A DNA stretch of 64,000 nucleotides from Curtobacterium sp. GC_Cur_3. GTDB lineage: Bacteria; Actinomycetota; Actinomycetes; Actinomycetales; Microbacteriaceae. Made by a program: the position numbers and the translations under genes. How positions within the stretch are numbered: the stretch's first letter is position 1; each line of letters begins with the position of its first letter. The DNA lies in NCBI RefSeq assembly GCF_026544205.1, contig NZ_JALNUI010000006.1, positions 1 to 64,000 on the forward strand, in the 5' to 3' direction. Below are positions 57,223 through 64,000 of the stretch, piece by piece. The notes under the pieces are model-generated. The model ran no database searches and was not told the DNA's origin. It saw only the letters and a program-made list of their open reading frames with translations.

Positions 57223-59244
57223 ATGAGCACCAACGCCGCCACGGACCCCATGATCGGTCGCATGATCGATCAGCGGTACCGCGTCCGCTCCCGCATCGCG
57301 CGCGGGGGCATGGCGACGGTGTACCTGGCGACCGACGTGCGGCTCGAACGGCGCGTGGCGATCAAGATCATGCACGGCCACCTGGCCGACGACCAGGCCT
57401 TCCGGGAGCGCTTCATCCAGGAGGCCCGCTCGGCAGCGCGCCTGTCCCACCCGAACCTGGTCGGCGTCTACGACCAGGGGGCCGAGGACGACACCGCCTA
57501 CATCGTCATGGAGTACATCCCCGGCATCACGCTGCGGGACCTCCTGCAGGAGCACCACGCCCTGACGCCCGAGCAGGCGACCGACATCCTCCGTGCCGTG
57601 CTGGCCGGACTGGCATCGGCGCACCGGGCCGGCATCGTGCACCGGGACCTCAAGCCCGAGAACGTGCTCCTGGCCGACGACGGCCGCATCAAGCTCGGCG
57701 ACTTCGGCCTGGCCCGCGCCGCGTCGCAGAACACTGCCACCGGGGCTGCGCTCCTCGGCACCATCGCGTACCTCTCCCCCGAGCTCGTCACCCGTGGCGC
57801 TGCCGACTCCCGCAGTGACGTCTACGCCGTCGGCATCATGCTCTACGAGATGCTCACCGGCGAGCAGCCCTACAAGGGCGAGCAGCCGATGCAGATCGCG
57901 TACCAGCACGCGAACGACACGGTCCCGGCCCCGAGCGTCGTCACGCCGGGCGTCCCCTCGGAGCTCGACGACCTGGTCACGTGGGCGACCTCCCGTGACC
58001 CCTACGACCGTCCGCGCGACGCCCGCGAGATGCTCGAGCACATCAACGGCAACCAGCAGCGCGCCACCGGGCAGTACCGCACCGCCGTGCTCCGCCCGGA
58101 GAACGCCACAGCGATCCTCCCGGCCGGCGCGCCGAACCCCGACCGAGCGCGCGACGCGACCGACGCCACCACGGTGCTCGAGCCCCGTCGCACCGGCGGA
58201 GCCCCGACGTCCGACCGCGGGCGCAACCAACCGGGGCCGCGCCGCACCGGTCAGGCCCCCGGCGCGCTCTCCCCCGCCAGCCAGCGCCTCGCCGACAAGG
58301 CGACCAAGCGCCGGAAGCGCGGCTGGATCGCCCTCGTGGTGATCGTCGTCCTGGCCCTCGCGGCCGCCGGCGTCGGCTGGTGGTTCGGCCCGGGTCCCGG
58401 TGGGAACGTCCGGATCCCCCAGGTCGCGGGCAAGTCCGTGTCCCAGGCCCGCCAGATGCTCGAGGCCGAGGGACTCCGTGCCGCCGACCGCACCGGCGCC
58501 CGCTTCGACACCGTCGTCGCGAAGGGCCGCGTGTCCGCCACCGCTCCGGCCGCGGCACGCGTCGTGCAGAAGGGCACCGCGATCCAGATCCTCGTGTCGA
58601 ACGGCCCGAAGATGATCGCCCTCCCCGCCATCGTCGGGCAGTCGGTCTCCACGGCGCAGGCCGCGCTCGACGACGACTTCGACCTGCAGGACCCGCAGTA
58701 CCAGTTCTCCGCCGACGTGCCGAAGGACACCGTGATCGCGGCGACCGGCCGTGGCACCGGCGGCACCACCATCGACCTGTCCTCCGTGCCCCAGTACGGC
58801 GAACGCGGTCCCGTCACCCTCACCGTGTCGCTCGGCGCCGTCCCCGACGTGTCCGGGAAGACCGTGGGCCAGGCGCAGGCTGCGCTCGAGGCCGTGGGTC
58901 TGACCCTGGGCACGCAGGACTCCCGCTACAGCGACGACGTCCCCGCGGGGCAGGTCCTGTCTTCCAGCGCGCACGACGACCCCGCCGTCAAGGGCACGGC
59001 CGTCGACGTCGTCGTGTCGAAGGGCCCGACGCCGATCACCCTGCCCAAGGTCGAGGGTGCGAGCATCAACCAGGCCACGTCGACCCTCGAGGCCCTCGGT
59101 CTGAAGGTCTCCTATCCCGACTGCACGAACGTGCTCTGCAGCTTCTACGACTGGAAGGCCAACCTGCCGGTGAAGTCGACCGACCCGGCCCCCGGCACCA
59201 CGGTCTACAAGGGCGACACGATCACCCTGTCGTACCCGCAGTAG
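57223..59244 (+). CDS. pknL: PASTA-domain serine/threonine protein kinase (PknL-type)
   Basis: Membrane kinase of 673 residues. The kinase domain has the glycine loop IARGGMATVY, ATP lysine Lys48, catalytic HRD at 140-142 in HRDLKPENV, DFG at 160-162 and the activation-loop end AYLSPELV. A linker rich in Arg/Pro/Thr covers about 280-367, with one helix at 368-388. Four extracellular PASTA repeats fill 397-673, which bind muropeptides or lipid II in related kinases. Position (next to the Rv2175c-like gene and aroG) matches mycobacterial pknL, but PknL there lacks PASTA domains. A start three codons earlier is possible. Confidence 0.92.
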   Translation: MSTNAATDPMIGRMIDQRYRVRSRIARGGMATVYLATDVRLERRVAIKIMHGHLADDQAFRERFIQEARSAARLSHPNLVGVYDQGAEDDTAYIVMEYIPGITLRDLLQEHHALTPEQATDILRAVLAGLASAHRAGIVHRDLKPENVLLADDGRIKLGDFGLARAASQNTATGAALLGTIAYLSPELVTRGAADSRSDVYAVGIMLYEMLTGEQPYKGEQPMQIAYQHANDTVPAPSVVTPGVPSELDDLVTWATSRDPYDRPRDAREMLEHINGNQQRATGQYRTAVLRPENATAILPAGAPNPDRARDATDATTVLEPRRTGGAPTSDRGRNQPGPRRTGQAPGALSPASQRLADKATKRRKRGWIALVVIVVLALAAAGVGWWFGPGPGGNVRIPQVAGKSVSQARQMLEAEGLRAADRTGARFDTVVAKGRVSATAPAAARVVQKGTAIQILVSNGPKMIALPAIVGQSVSTAQAALDDDFDLQDPQYQFSADVPKDTVIAATGRGTGGTTIDLSSVPQYGERGPVTLTVSLGAVPDVSGKTVGQAQAALEAVGLTLGTQDSRYSDDVPAGQVLSSSAHDDPAVKGTAVDVVVSKGPTPITLPKVEGASINQATSTLEALGLKVSYPDCTNVLCSFYDWKANLPVKSTDPAPGTTVYKGDTITLSYPQ

Positions 59245-59258
59245 CGCGGCGGCCAGTC

Positions 59259-59928
59259 GGCCGAGTCTCGGCCGGGCGGTCGCCGTGCGCGGCGCGGCGC
59301 AGCGTGTGCGGTGAGCCGATTCTCGGAAGCGGGGCGCACTGGGCGGGACCGCGCAGCGTGTCCAGTGGGCCGAGTCTCGGCCAGGCGGACGACCTGCGCG
59401 GCGCGGACCGCGCAGCGCGTCCGGTGGGCCGAGTCTCGGCAGCCAGCCGGCGGGCCGGAGGCTCGGTGCCAGCTGGCACCGAGCCTCCAGCCGTGACCGA
59501 GGGGCGCCGAGTCTCGGCCAGGCGGACGACGCGCGCGGCGCGGACCGCGCAGCGTGTCCGGCGAGCCGAGACTCGGCAGCAGGGCGCGGTGGGCGGGACC
59601 ACCTGACGGACGGACGGACGCGCCGCTCAGCGGCCACGCGCCCGCCGGGACCGTGGGGCGCGCCGAGTCTCGGCCAGACGGACGACGTGCGCGGCGCGGA
59701 CCGCGCAGCGTGTCCGGACGGGCGAGACTCGGCAGCAGGGCGCGGTGGGCGGGACAGAACGGCGGACAGGCGCGCGCTGCTCAGCGGACACGCGGTGGGT
59801 GGGACCACCTGACGGACCGGCGCCGACCGAGCACGCCGAATCTCGGCCGGGCGGACGCCGCGCGCGGCGCGGACCGCGCAGCATGTCCGGGGAAGCGAGA
59901 CTCGGCAGCGGCGCGCGGTGGGCGGGAC
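59259..59928. repeat. Five dispersed copies of a GCCGAGTCTCGGC-bounded element
   Basis: Copies start near 59259, 59368, 59506, 59662 and 59835, all in the same orientation. Each begins with GCCGA(G/A)TCTCGGC, runs through a shared middle (GCGCGGCGCGGACCGCGCAG), and ends about 60 nt later with a second GCGAGACTCGGC-like dyad. Most then continue GGGCGCGGTGGGCGGGA. One degenerate copy is at 55232-55303. Confidence 0.85.
59457..59488. terminator. 32-bp perfect palindrome after the kinase gene
   Basis: GGAGGCTCGGTGCC-AGCT-GGCACCGAGCCTCC, perfect dyad. It sits 212 nt after the kinase stop, inside the repeat region. Same family as the palindrome at the zwf end. Confidence 0.6.
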
Positions 59929-59935
59929 CACCGGA

Positions 59936-59979
59936 CGGACGGGAGGCCCGGTGCCAGCTGGCACCGGGCCTCCCGTCCG
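59936..59979. terminator. 44-bp perfect palindrome at the aroG end
   Basis: Uninterrupted dyad centred on AGCT with arms containing GGAGGCCCGGTGCC, 11 nt after the aroG stop. Almost identical to the zwf-end palindrome. Probable terminator working on both strands. Confidence 0.75.
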
Positions 59980-59990
59980 CGGGGTGTGCG

Positions 59991-61379
59991 CTACTGGCGC
60001 GCGGGGTACGGGTGCGCGCCGAGCTCCTCGGCCACGAGGAACGCGAGTTCCAGCGACTGCATGTGGTTGAGGCGCGGGTCGCAGAGCGACTCGTAGCGGG
60101 TGGCGAGGGTGGCCTCGTCGATCTGCTCGGAGCCGCCGAGGCACTCGGTGACGTCGTCGCCCGTAAGCTCGACGTGCATGCCGCCCGGGTACGTGCCGGC
60201 CTCGCGGTGGACCTCGAAGAAGCCGAGGACCTCGTCCACGACGTCGTCGAACCGACGGGTCTTGTAGCCCGTCGGCGTGGTCAGGCCGTTGCCGTGCATG
60301 GGGTCCGTGACCCAGAGCGGGTTGGCGTCCATGCCCTTGATGGCCTGGAGCAGCTTGGGGAGCTCGTGGCGGATCTTGCCAGCACCCATGCGGGTGATGA
60401 ACGTCAGGCGGCCCGGCTCGCGGTTCGGGTCGAGCTTGTCGATGAGGGCTTCCATGTCGGACACGCTCGTGGTCGGGCCGAGCTTGACGCCGATCGGGTT
60501 GCGGACACGGGACAGGAAGTCCACGTGGGCGCCGTCGAGGTCGCGGGTGCGCTCCCCGATCCAGATGAAGTGGCCGGAGGTGTCGTAGGCGAGCCCCGAG
60601 CGGGAGTCGATCCGGGTCATCGGGCGCTCGTAGTCCATGAGCAGGCCCTCGTGCGAGGCGAAGAACTCGACGTGCTTGAGCTGCTCGAAGTCCGCACCGC
60701 AGGCGTCCATGAAGCGGATCGCGCGGTCGATCTCCTTCGCGAGGTGCTCGTACCGGGCGTTCGCAGGGTTCGACGCGAAGCCCTTGTTCCACGAGTGCAC
60801 CTGGCGCAGGTCGGCGAACCCGCCCTGGGTGAACGCGCGGACCAGGTTCAGCGTCGACGCGGCCGTGTGGTAGCCCTGCACCAGGCGGCGCGGGTCGGCC
60901 TGGCGGCTCTCCGGGGTGAAGTCGTAGCCGTTCACGATGTCACCGCGGTACGCGGGCAGCGTGACGTCGCCCCGGGTCTCGAGGTCGCTCGAGCGGGGCT
61001 TGGCGAACTGCCCGGCCATGCGGCCCATCTTGATCACGGGCATCGAGGCGCCGTACGTCAGCACGACGGCCATCTGCAGGATCGTCTTGACGCGGTCGCG
61101 GATCGAGTCGGCGGTGGCACCGGCGAAGGTCTCGGCGCAGTCACCGCCCTGCAGCAGGAAGGCCTTGCCCTGGGCGGCTGCGGCCAGTCGGTCGCGGAGC
61201 TGGTCGACCTCCCCCGCGAAGACGAGGGGCGGCAGCGCGGCGATCTCCGCCGAGGCCGCTTCCGCTGCGGCCTGGTCGGGCCAGGTCGGCTGCTGCTTGA
61301 TCGGGAGGGTACGCCAGTAGTCGAGGCCCTCGACGACGTCCGGGTCCTGCAGGGCGACGGGGGCGGGCGACTCGAGCAC
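59991..61379 (-). CDS. aroG: Class II DAHP synthase
   Basis: 3-deoxy-D-arabino-heptulosonate 7-phosphate synthase, first step of the shikimate pathway (PEP plus erythrose 4-phosphate), plant/mycobacterial class II, 462 residues. Blocks include LLQGGDCAETF, KMGRMAGQFAKPRS, HFIWIGERTRDLDGAHV, RNPIGVKLGP and DPMHGNGLTT. The GTG of VLESPAPVALQDPDVVEG is chosen, with AGAGG 7 nt upstream. It gives the standard length. It lies 61 nt after plsC in the run ROK-plsC-aroG. In mycobacteria this enzyme binds chorismate mutase. That cannot be judged here. Confidence 0.96.
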   Translation of the reverse strand: MLESPAPVALQDPDVVEGLDYWRTLPIKQQPTWPDQAAAEAASAEIAALPPLVFAGEVDQLRDRLAAAAQGKAFLLQGGDCAETFAGATADSIRDRVKTILQMAVVLTYGASMPVIKMGRMAGQFAKPRSSDLETRGDVTLPAYRGDIVNGYDFTPESRQADPRRLVQGYHTAASTLNLVRAFTQGGFADLRQVHSWNKGFASNPANARYEHLAKEIDRAIRFMDACGADFEQLKHVEFFASHEGLLMDYERPMTRIDSRSGLAYDTSGHFIWIGERTRDLDGAHVDFLSRVRNPIGVKLGPTTSVSDMEALIDKLDPNREPGRLTFITRMGAGKIRHELPKLLQAIKGMDANPLWVTDPMHGNGLTTPTGYKTRRFDDVVDEVLGFFEVHREAGTYPGGMHVELTGDDVTECLGGSEQIDEATLATRYESLCDPRLNHMQSLELAFLVAEELGAHPYPARQ

Positions 61380-61440
61380 GGCGGTACCTCTGGGTTCTCG
61401 TGGGTGGCGCTCCCGGCGGTGCTGCCGGGACCGTCTGAGC

Positions 61441-62184
61441 CTACCGTCCGGCCGTGCCCCGTCGCTCGCGCTTGGCGGTTGCCCGCACGACCTGTGCGCG
61501 GGCGGAGCTCGCACGCTCCTTGACGCTCGTCGCGTAGACATCCTCGTACTCCTGGCGGCTCAGCCCGGCGAGCTCGTGCATGACCTCGTCGGTGACGCTG
61601 CGGAGGATGAAGCGGTCGGTCTCGAAGCCCTGGAACCGGGAGAAGTCGAGCGGCTTCCCGAACACGACGCCGACGCGCTTGAACTTCGGGAAGCGCTGGC
61701 CGATCTGCTGGACCTCCCGGGTGCCGACCATCGCGACGGGGATGACGAGCACGCGGCCCTCGAGGATCATCCGCGCGATGCCCGTGCGACCGCGGTAGAG
61801 CTTGCCGTCGGGGCTGCGGGTGCCCTCGGGGTAGATGCCGAGCTGCTCACCCCGTGCCAGGACCTGCAGGCCCGTGCGGAGCGAGGCCTCGGAGGCCTTG
61901 CCGCCCGACCGGTCGATGGGGAGCTGGCCGATCGCGTTGAAGAACGTCTTCGTCGCCCAGCCCTTGAGCCCCCGGCCCGTGAAGTAGTCGCTCTTCGCCA
62001 GGAAGGACATCCGCCGGTCGAGCACCGCGGGCAGGATCACCGAGTCGATGAACGAGACGTGGTTCGACGCGAAGATCACCGGTCCCGACGCCGGCACGTG
62101 CTCGCGCCCGACGACCCACGGCCGGAACAGCGTCAGGATGAGCGGGCCGAGCAGGAAGTTCTTGAGCAACCAGTAGAGCATCAT
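61441..62184 (-). CDS. plsC: 1-acyl-sn-glycerol-3-phosphate acyltransferase
   Basis: Membrane-associated acyltransferase making phosphatidic acid, 247 residues. The catalytic motif is NHVSFID (Asn41-His42 to Asp47) and the phosphate-binding motif is PEGTRS at 119-124. An N-terminal hydrophobic segment anchors it. The C-terminal 25 residues are very basic. Two adjacent ATGs exist, with GGAG just upstream. It follows the ROK gene by 33 nt. M. tuberculosis has a homologue (Rv2182c) in the same neighbourhood. Confidence 0.92.
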   Translation of the reverse strand: MMLYWLLKNFLLGPLILTLFRPWVVGREHVPASGPVIFASNHVSFIDSVILPAVLDRRMSFLAKSDYFTGRGLKGWATKTFFNAIGQLPIDRSGGKASEASLRTGLQVLARGEQLGIYPEGTRSPDGKLYRGRTGIARMILEGRVLVIPVAMVGTREVQQIGQRFPKFKRVGVVFGKPLDFSRFQGFETDRFILRSVTDEVMHELAGLSRQEYEDVYATSVKERASSARAQVVRATAKRERRGTAGR

Positions 62185-62217
62185 CGACTCCGGGTCGGGG
62201 GACGGCGGACGGTGGTG

Positions 62218-63171
62218 CTAGGCGGTGCGGGCGTGGATGCGCGCGAGGTCAGCGGCACCGACCACGCCGGCGTCGTTGACGAGCTCGGCGATCACGAACT
62301 CGGGCTCCGGGTGGTACCCGCGGGCCGGGAGGTTGTTGAGGTACGCCTGACGGATCGGCTCGAGCAGGCGCTCCCCCGCGCTCGCGACGCCGCCGCCGAA
62401 GACGAAGAGCTGCGGGTCGAGCACGGCGGAGAGCGAGGCGCAGGCTTCTCCGAGGTGCCGACCGAGGCGGCGCAGTGCCGCGAGGGCACCCGGGTCGTCG
62501 GCCAGGATGAGGTCGCCGACGACGGCCCCGTCGAGGTGGCCGCCGTTGTCGTCGCGGGCCTGGGCCAGCGCGACGCCGATGCCGCCGGCGTCCGCGACGT
62601 CGTTCGCCATGCGCTGCAGGGCGCGGCCGGAGCCGTACTGCTCGATGCAGCCGCGGGCACCGCACCCGCACGGCAGCCCGTTCGGGACGATGCGCAGGTG
62701 CCCGATCTCGCCGCCGGTGCCGAAGCCCCCGCGGAAGAGCCGGTCCTCGGTCACGATGGCGCCGCCGACGCCGGTGCCGATCGTCAGCATGGTCATGTCG
62801 GAGACGAGCCGACCGGCGCCGAAGCGGAACTCGGCCCACCCGGCGGCGTTGGCGTCGTTGTCGACGGTGATGTGCAGGTCGCCGAGCCGCTGCTGCAGCT
62901 TCTGCCGCAGGGGTTCGTTCCGCCAGCGGATGTTCGGCGTGTAGTAGACGATCGACTGCGATGCGTCGATGAAGCCGGGTGCGGCGACGCCGACGGCTCC
63001 GACCTGGTGCTGCGCACTGAGGCGCTGGACCATCGTGACGACGTCGTCCAGCATTGCGTCCGGGTCCGCAGCGTTCGTGGCCACACGGTCCTCGGCGATG
63101 ATCTCGCCCAGCTCCGTGACGACCGCTCCCGCGATCTTGGTGCCCCCGATGTCGATTCCGATGGCCTGCAC
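62218..63171 (-). CDS. ROK-family sugar kinase (glucokinase-like)
   Basis: Cytoplasmic sugar kinase of the ROK family, 317 residues, without the N-terminal DNA-binding domain of ROK regulators. The ATP motif DIGGTK is at 7-12. The sugar site has GVAAPGFID, VDNDANAAGWAEF and EIGHLRI, and the ROK zinc motif is CGCGARGCIE. Most likely a glucokinase; fructokinase or N-acetylglucosamine kinase are alternatives. The GTG lies 8 nt after a TAGGCT hexamer, so the transcript may be leaderless. It leads the ROK-plsC-aroG run. Confidence 0.9.
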   Translation of the reverse strand: MQAIGIDIGGTKIAGAVVTELGEIIAEDRVATNAADPDAMLDDVVTMVQRLSAQHQVGAVGVAAPGFIDASQSIVYYTPNIRWRNEPLRQKLQQRLGDLHITVDNDANAAGWAEFRFGAGRLVSDMTMLTIGTGVGGAIVTEDRLFRGGFGTGGEIGHLRIVPNGLPCGCGARGCIEQYGSGRALQRMANDVADAGGIGVALAQARDDNGGHLDGAVVGDLILADDPGALAALRRLGRHLGEACASLSAVLDPQLFVFGGGVASAGERLLEPIRQAYLNNLPARGYHPEPEFVIAELVNDAGVVGAADLARIHARTA

Positions 63172-63179
63172 GAGGGACG

Positions 63180-63185
63180 AGCCTA
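63180..63185 (-). promoter_or_regulatory. -10 box before the ROK kinase gene
   Basis: TAGGCT on the minus strand, 8 nt from the GTG. Transcription would start at or next to the start codon. No good -35. Confidence 0.4.
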
Positions 63186-63226
63186 CCGGTTCGGTGCGTA
63201 CTCATCGAACGCGCGATGTCCGCCCC

Positions 63227-63232
63227 TATGCT
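63227..63232 (+). promoter_or_regulatory. Possible -10 box for the fadD gene
   Basis: TATGCT on the plus strand in the divergent gap, about 60 nt before the GTG of the acyl-CoA ligase gene, with only a weak -35 (ATCGAA) 17 nt upstream. Confidence 0.3.
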
Positions 63233-63293
63233 GGGACGAGAGGCGTCAACGTGAGACGCACTCGCCATCGAACCGGTCGACGAAGGAGTTGCC

Positions 63294-64000
63294 GTGAACG
63301 ATCAGCGACCCGTAGAGGGGTCTCCGACACAGGACCACGCGTCCGGTCCCGCCGCCCCGGACCACGGGTCCGCGGCGCGACTGCTCGCTCCGGACCACGG
63401 ATCCGCGGCGCGACTGCTCGCGGACCGGGCCCGTCTCACCCCGGACCGGCCGATCCTGGCCGAACGCCACGGTGACACGTGGACGACCATCCGCGCGGAC
63501 GACGTCCTGCGCCGGGTCCGCGGGATCGCCAAGGGGTTCGTCGCCGCCGGCCTCGAACCCGGCGCGCACGTGGCGATCCTCTGCAGGACCCGCCTCGAGT
63601 GGACACTCGTCGACTTCGCGATCTGGACCGCCGGGCTGGTGTCCGTGCCGGTCTACGAGACGAGTTCCCCCGACCAGGTCCGGCACATCCTGGGCGACTC
63701 GGAGTCCGTGGCGATCGTCGTCGAGCAGGAGGAGCACGCCAGACGGGTCGCCGGCATCGCCCCCGACCTGCCGCACCTCGGGCAGCACTGGACCATCGAC
63801 GGCGGTGGGCTCGACGACCTGACCCGGCTCGGCGAGGACGTCACCGACGACGACCTCGACGCCAGGACCGCGACCGTGCACGGCCACGACGACGCCACGA
63901 TCATCTACACGTCGGGCACCACCGGCCGGCCGAAGGGCTGCGTGCTCCGGCACGACAACTTCACCGCGACGGTGGAGGGCTCGACCGAGGCGATGTCCGA
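63294..64000 (+). CDS. Long-chain acyl-CoA ligase (FadD15-like), partial
   Basis: The window ends inside this gene after 235 codons. It is an AMP-binding adenylation enzyme, most like long-chain fatty acid-CoA ligases. The phosphate-binding loop YTSGTTGRPKGC is near residue 205-216, and LVSVPVYETSSPDQV is the substrate-domain lead. GTG start behind GAAGGAG. Its place matches M. tuberculosis fadD15 in the same conserved neighbourhood. Odd: the N-terminus has a duplicated 11-residue block (DHGSAARLLAP repeated), from a 33-bp tandem duplication. Confidence 0.9.
   Translation, partial: MNDQRPVEGSPTQDHASGPAAPDHGSAARLLAPDHGSAARLLADRARLTPDRPILAERHGDTWTTIRADDVLRRVRGIAKGFVAAGLEPGAHVAILCRTRLEWTLVDFAIWTAGLVSVPVYETSSPDQVRHILGDSESVAIVVEQEEHARRVAGIAPDLPHLGQHWTIDGGGLDDLTRLGEDVTDDDLDARTATVHGHDDATIIYTSGTTGRPKGCVLRHDNFTATVEGSTEAMS
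63357..63422 (+). repeat. 33-bp in-frame tandem duplication in fadD
   Basis: Two adjacent 33-bp units differing at two positions. Both encode (P)DHGSAARLLA. The second copy precedes the conserved family start, so the first is probably the added one. Confidence 0.85.

Larger units (their letters stand above)
59245..59990. other. 746-nt convergent intergenic region made of repeats
   Basis: No gene supported. It holds five copies of a GCCGAGNCTCGGC-bounded element, a 32-bp palindrome and a 44-bp palindrome. Open frames across it only echo the repeat. Confidence 0.85.

Noticed and set aside
1..64000. Prophage, insertion sequence, secretion or defence island
   Set aside because: Every gene-sized frame that looks coding belongs to a core metabolic, respiratory or cell-wall family. 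No transposase, integrase, toxin or tRNA-flanked island was seen.

Overview
This window is about 70% or more G+C and gene dense. It looks like chromosomal core DNA from a high-GC actinobacterium. The evidence is a mycobacterial-style division and cell-wall (dcw) cluster with wag31 and sepF but no ftsA, a PknL/Rv2175c pair, an actinobacterial four-subunit cytochrome c oxidase set, and many GTG and some TTG starts. Gene order and protein features fit the family Microbacteriaceae, with Curtobacterium as my best guess. That guess is inference from recall, not a search.

Layout. 1-2.7 kb: the start of a probable comEA, then leuS. 2.8-8.6 kb: cydABDC, the cytochrome bd oxidase and its ABC exporter. 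8.9-12.2 kb: a four-gene osmoprotectant (betaine-type) ABC importer, then a TetR regulator. 13.2-16.2 kb (+): an App1-type phosphatase and a GH15 glucoamylase/trehalase-like enzyme. 16.5-21.2 kb: a divergent glucose-6-phosphate dehydrogenase, then ctaC-ctaD-ctaF. 21.4-24.1 kb: an iron-sulfur carrier, an M20 dipeptidase and a small DUF3043 membrane protein. 24.1-25.2 kb: a non-coding tandem repeat array. 25.2-32.5 kb: dnaE, a kinase-like phosphotransferase, hisD, nrdR, pyrD. 32.6-53.0 kb: lspA/rluD and the whole dcw cluster (mraZ, rsmH, ftsL-like, ftsI, murE, murF, mraY, murD, ftsW, murG, murC, ftsQ, ftsZ, yggS, sepF, yggT, wag31), all on the minus strand. 53.5-64 kb: DUF3040 protein, polyprenyl synthase, Rv2175c-like regulator, LysM enzyme, PASTA kinase (pknL-type), aroG, plsC, a ROK kinase and the start of a fadD. 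The 32-64 kb order strongly recalls the Mycobacterium tuberculosis Rv2145c-Rv2187 neighbourhood.

How it works together. The dcw genes make lipid II (MurC-F, MraY, MurG), polymerise and cross-link it (FtsW, FtsI) and place the septum (FtsZ, SepF, FtsQ). Wag31 directs polar growth. Most junctions overlap by 4 nt (ATGA/GTGA), so translation is coupled, and mraZ sits behind its own 10-bp-phased GTGGAG operator. The LysM enzyme and PASTA kinase beyond the cluster plausibly sense or remodel the same wall. cyd and cta supply two terminal oxidases.

Mobile elements, phage genes, CRISPR arrays, tRNAs and rRNAs were not seen. The least ordinary DNA is intergenic: several families of palindromic or tandem repeats sit specifically where genes converge (16.3, 24.1, 55.2 and 59.2-60.0 kb). 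One palindrome arm recurs at eight places. Those repeats, a His-rich CydD linker, an altered MurE specificity motif and a divergent Zwf active site are the main items for follow-up.
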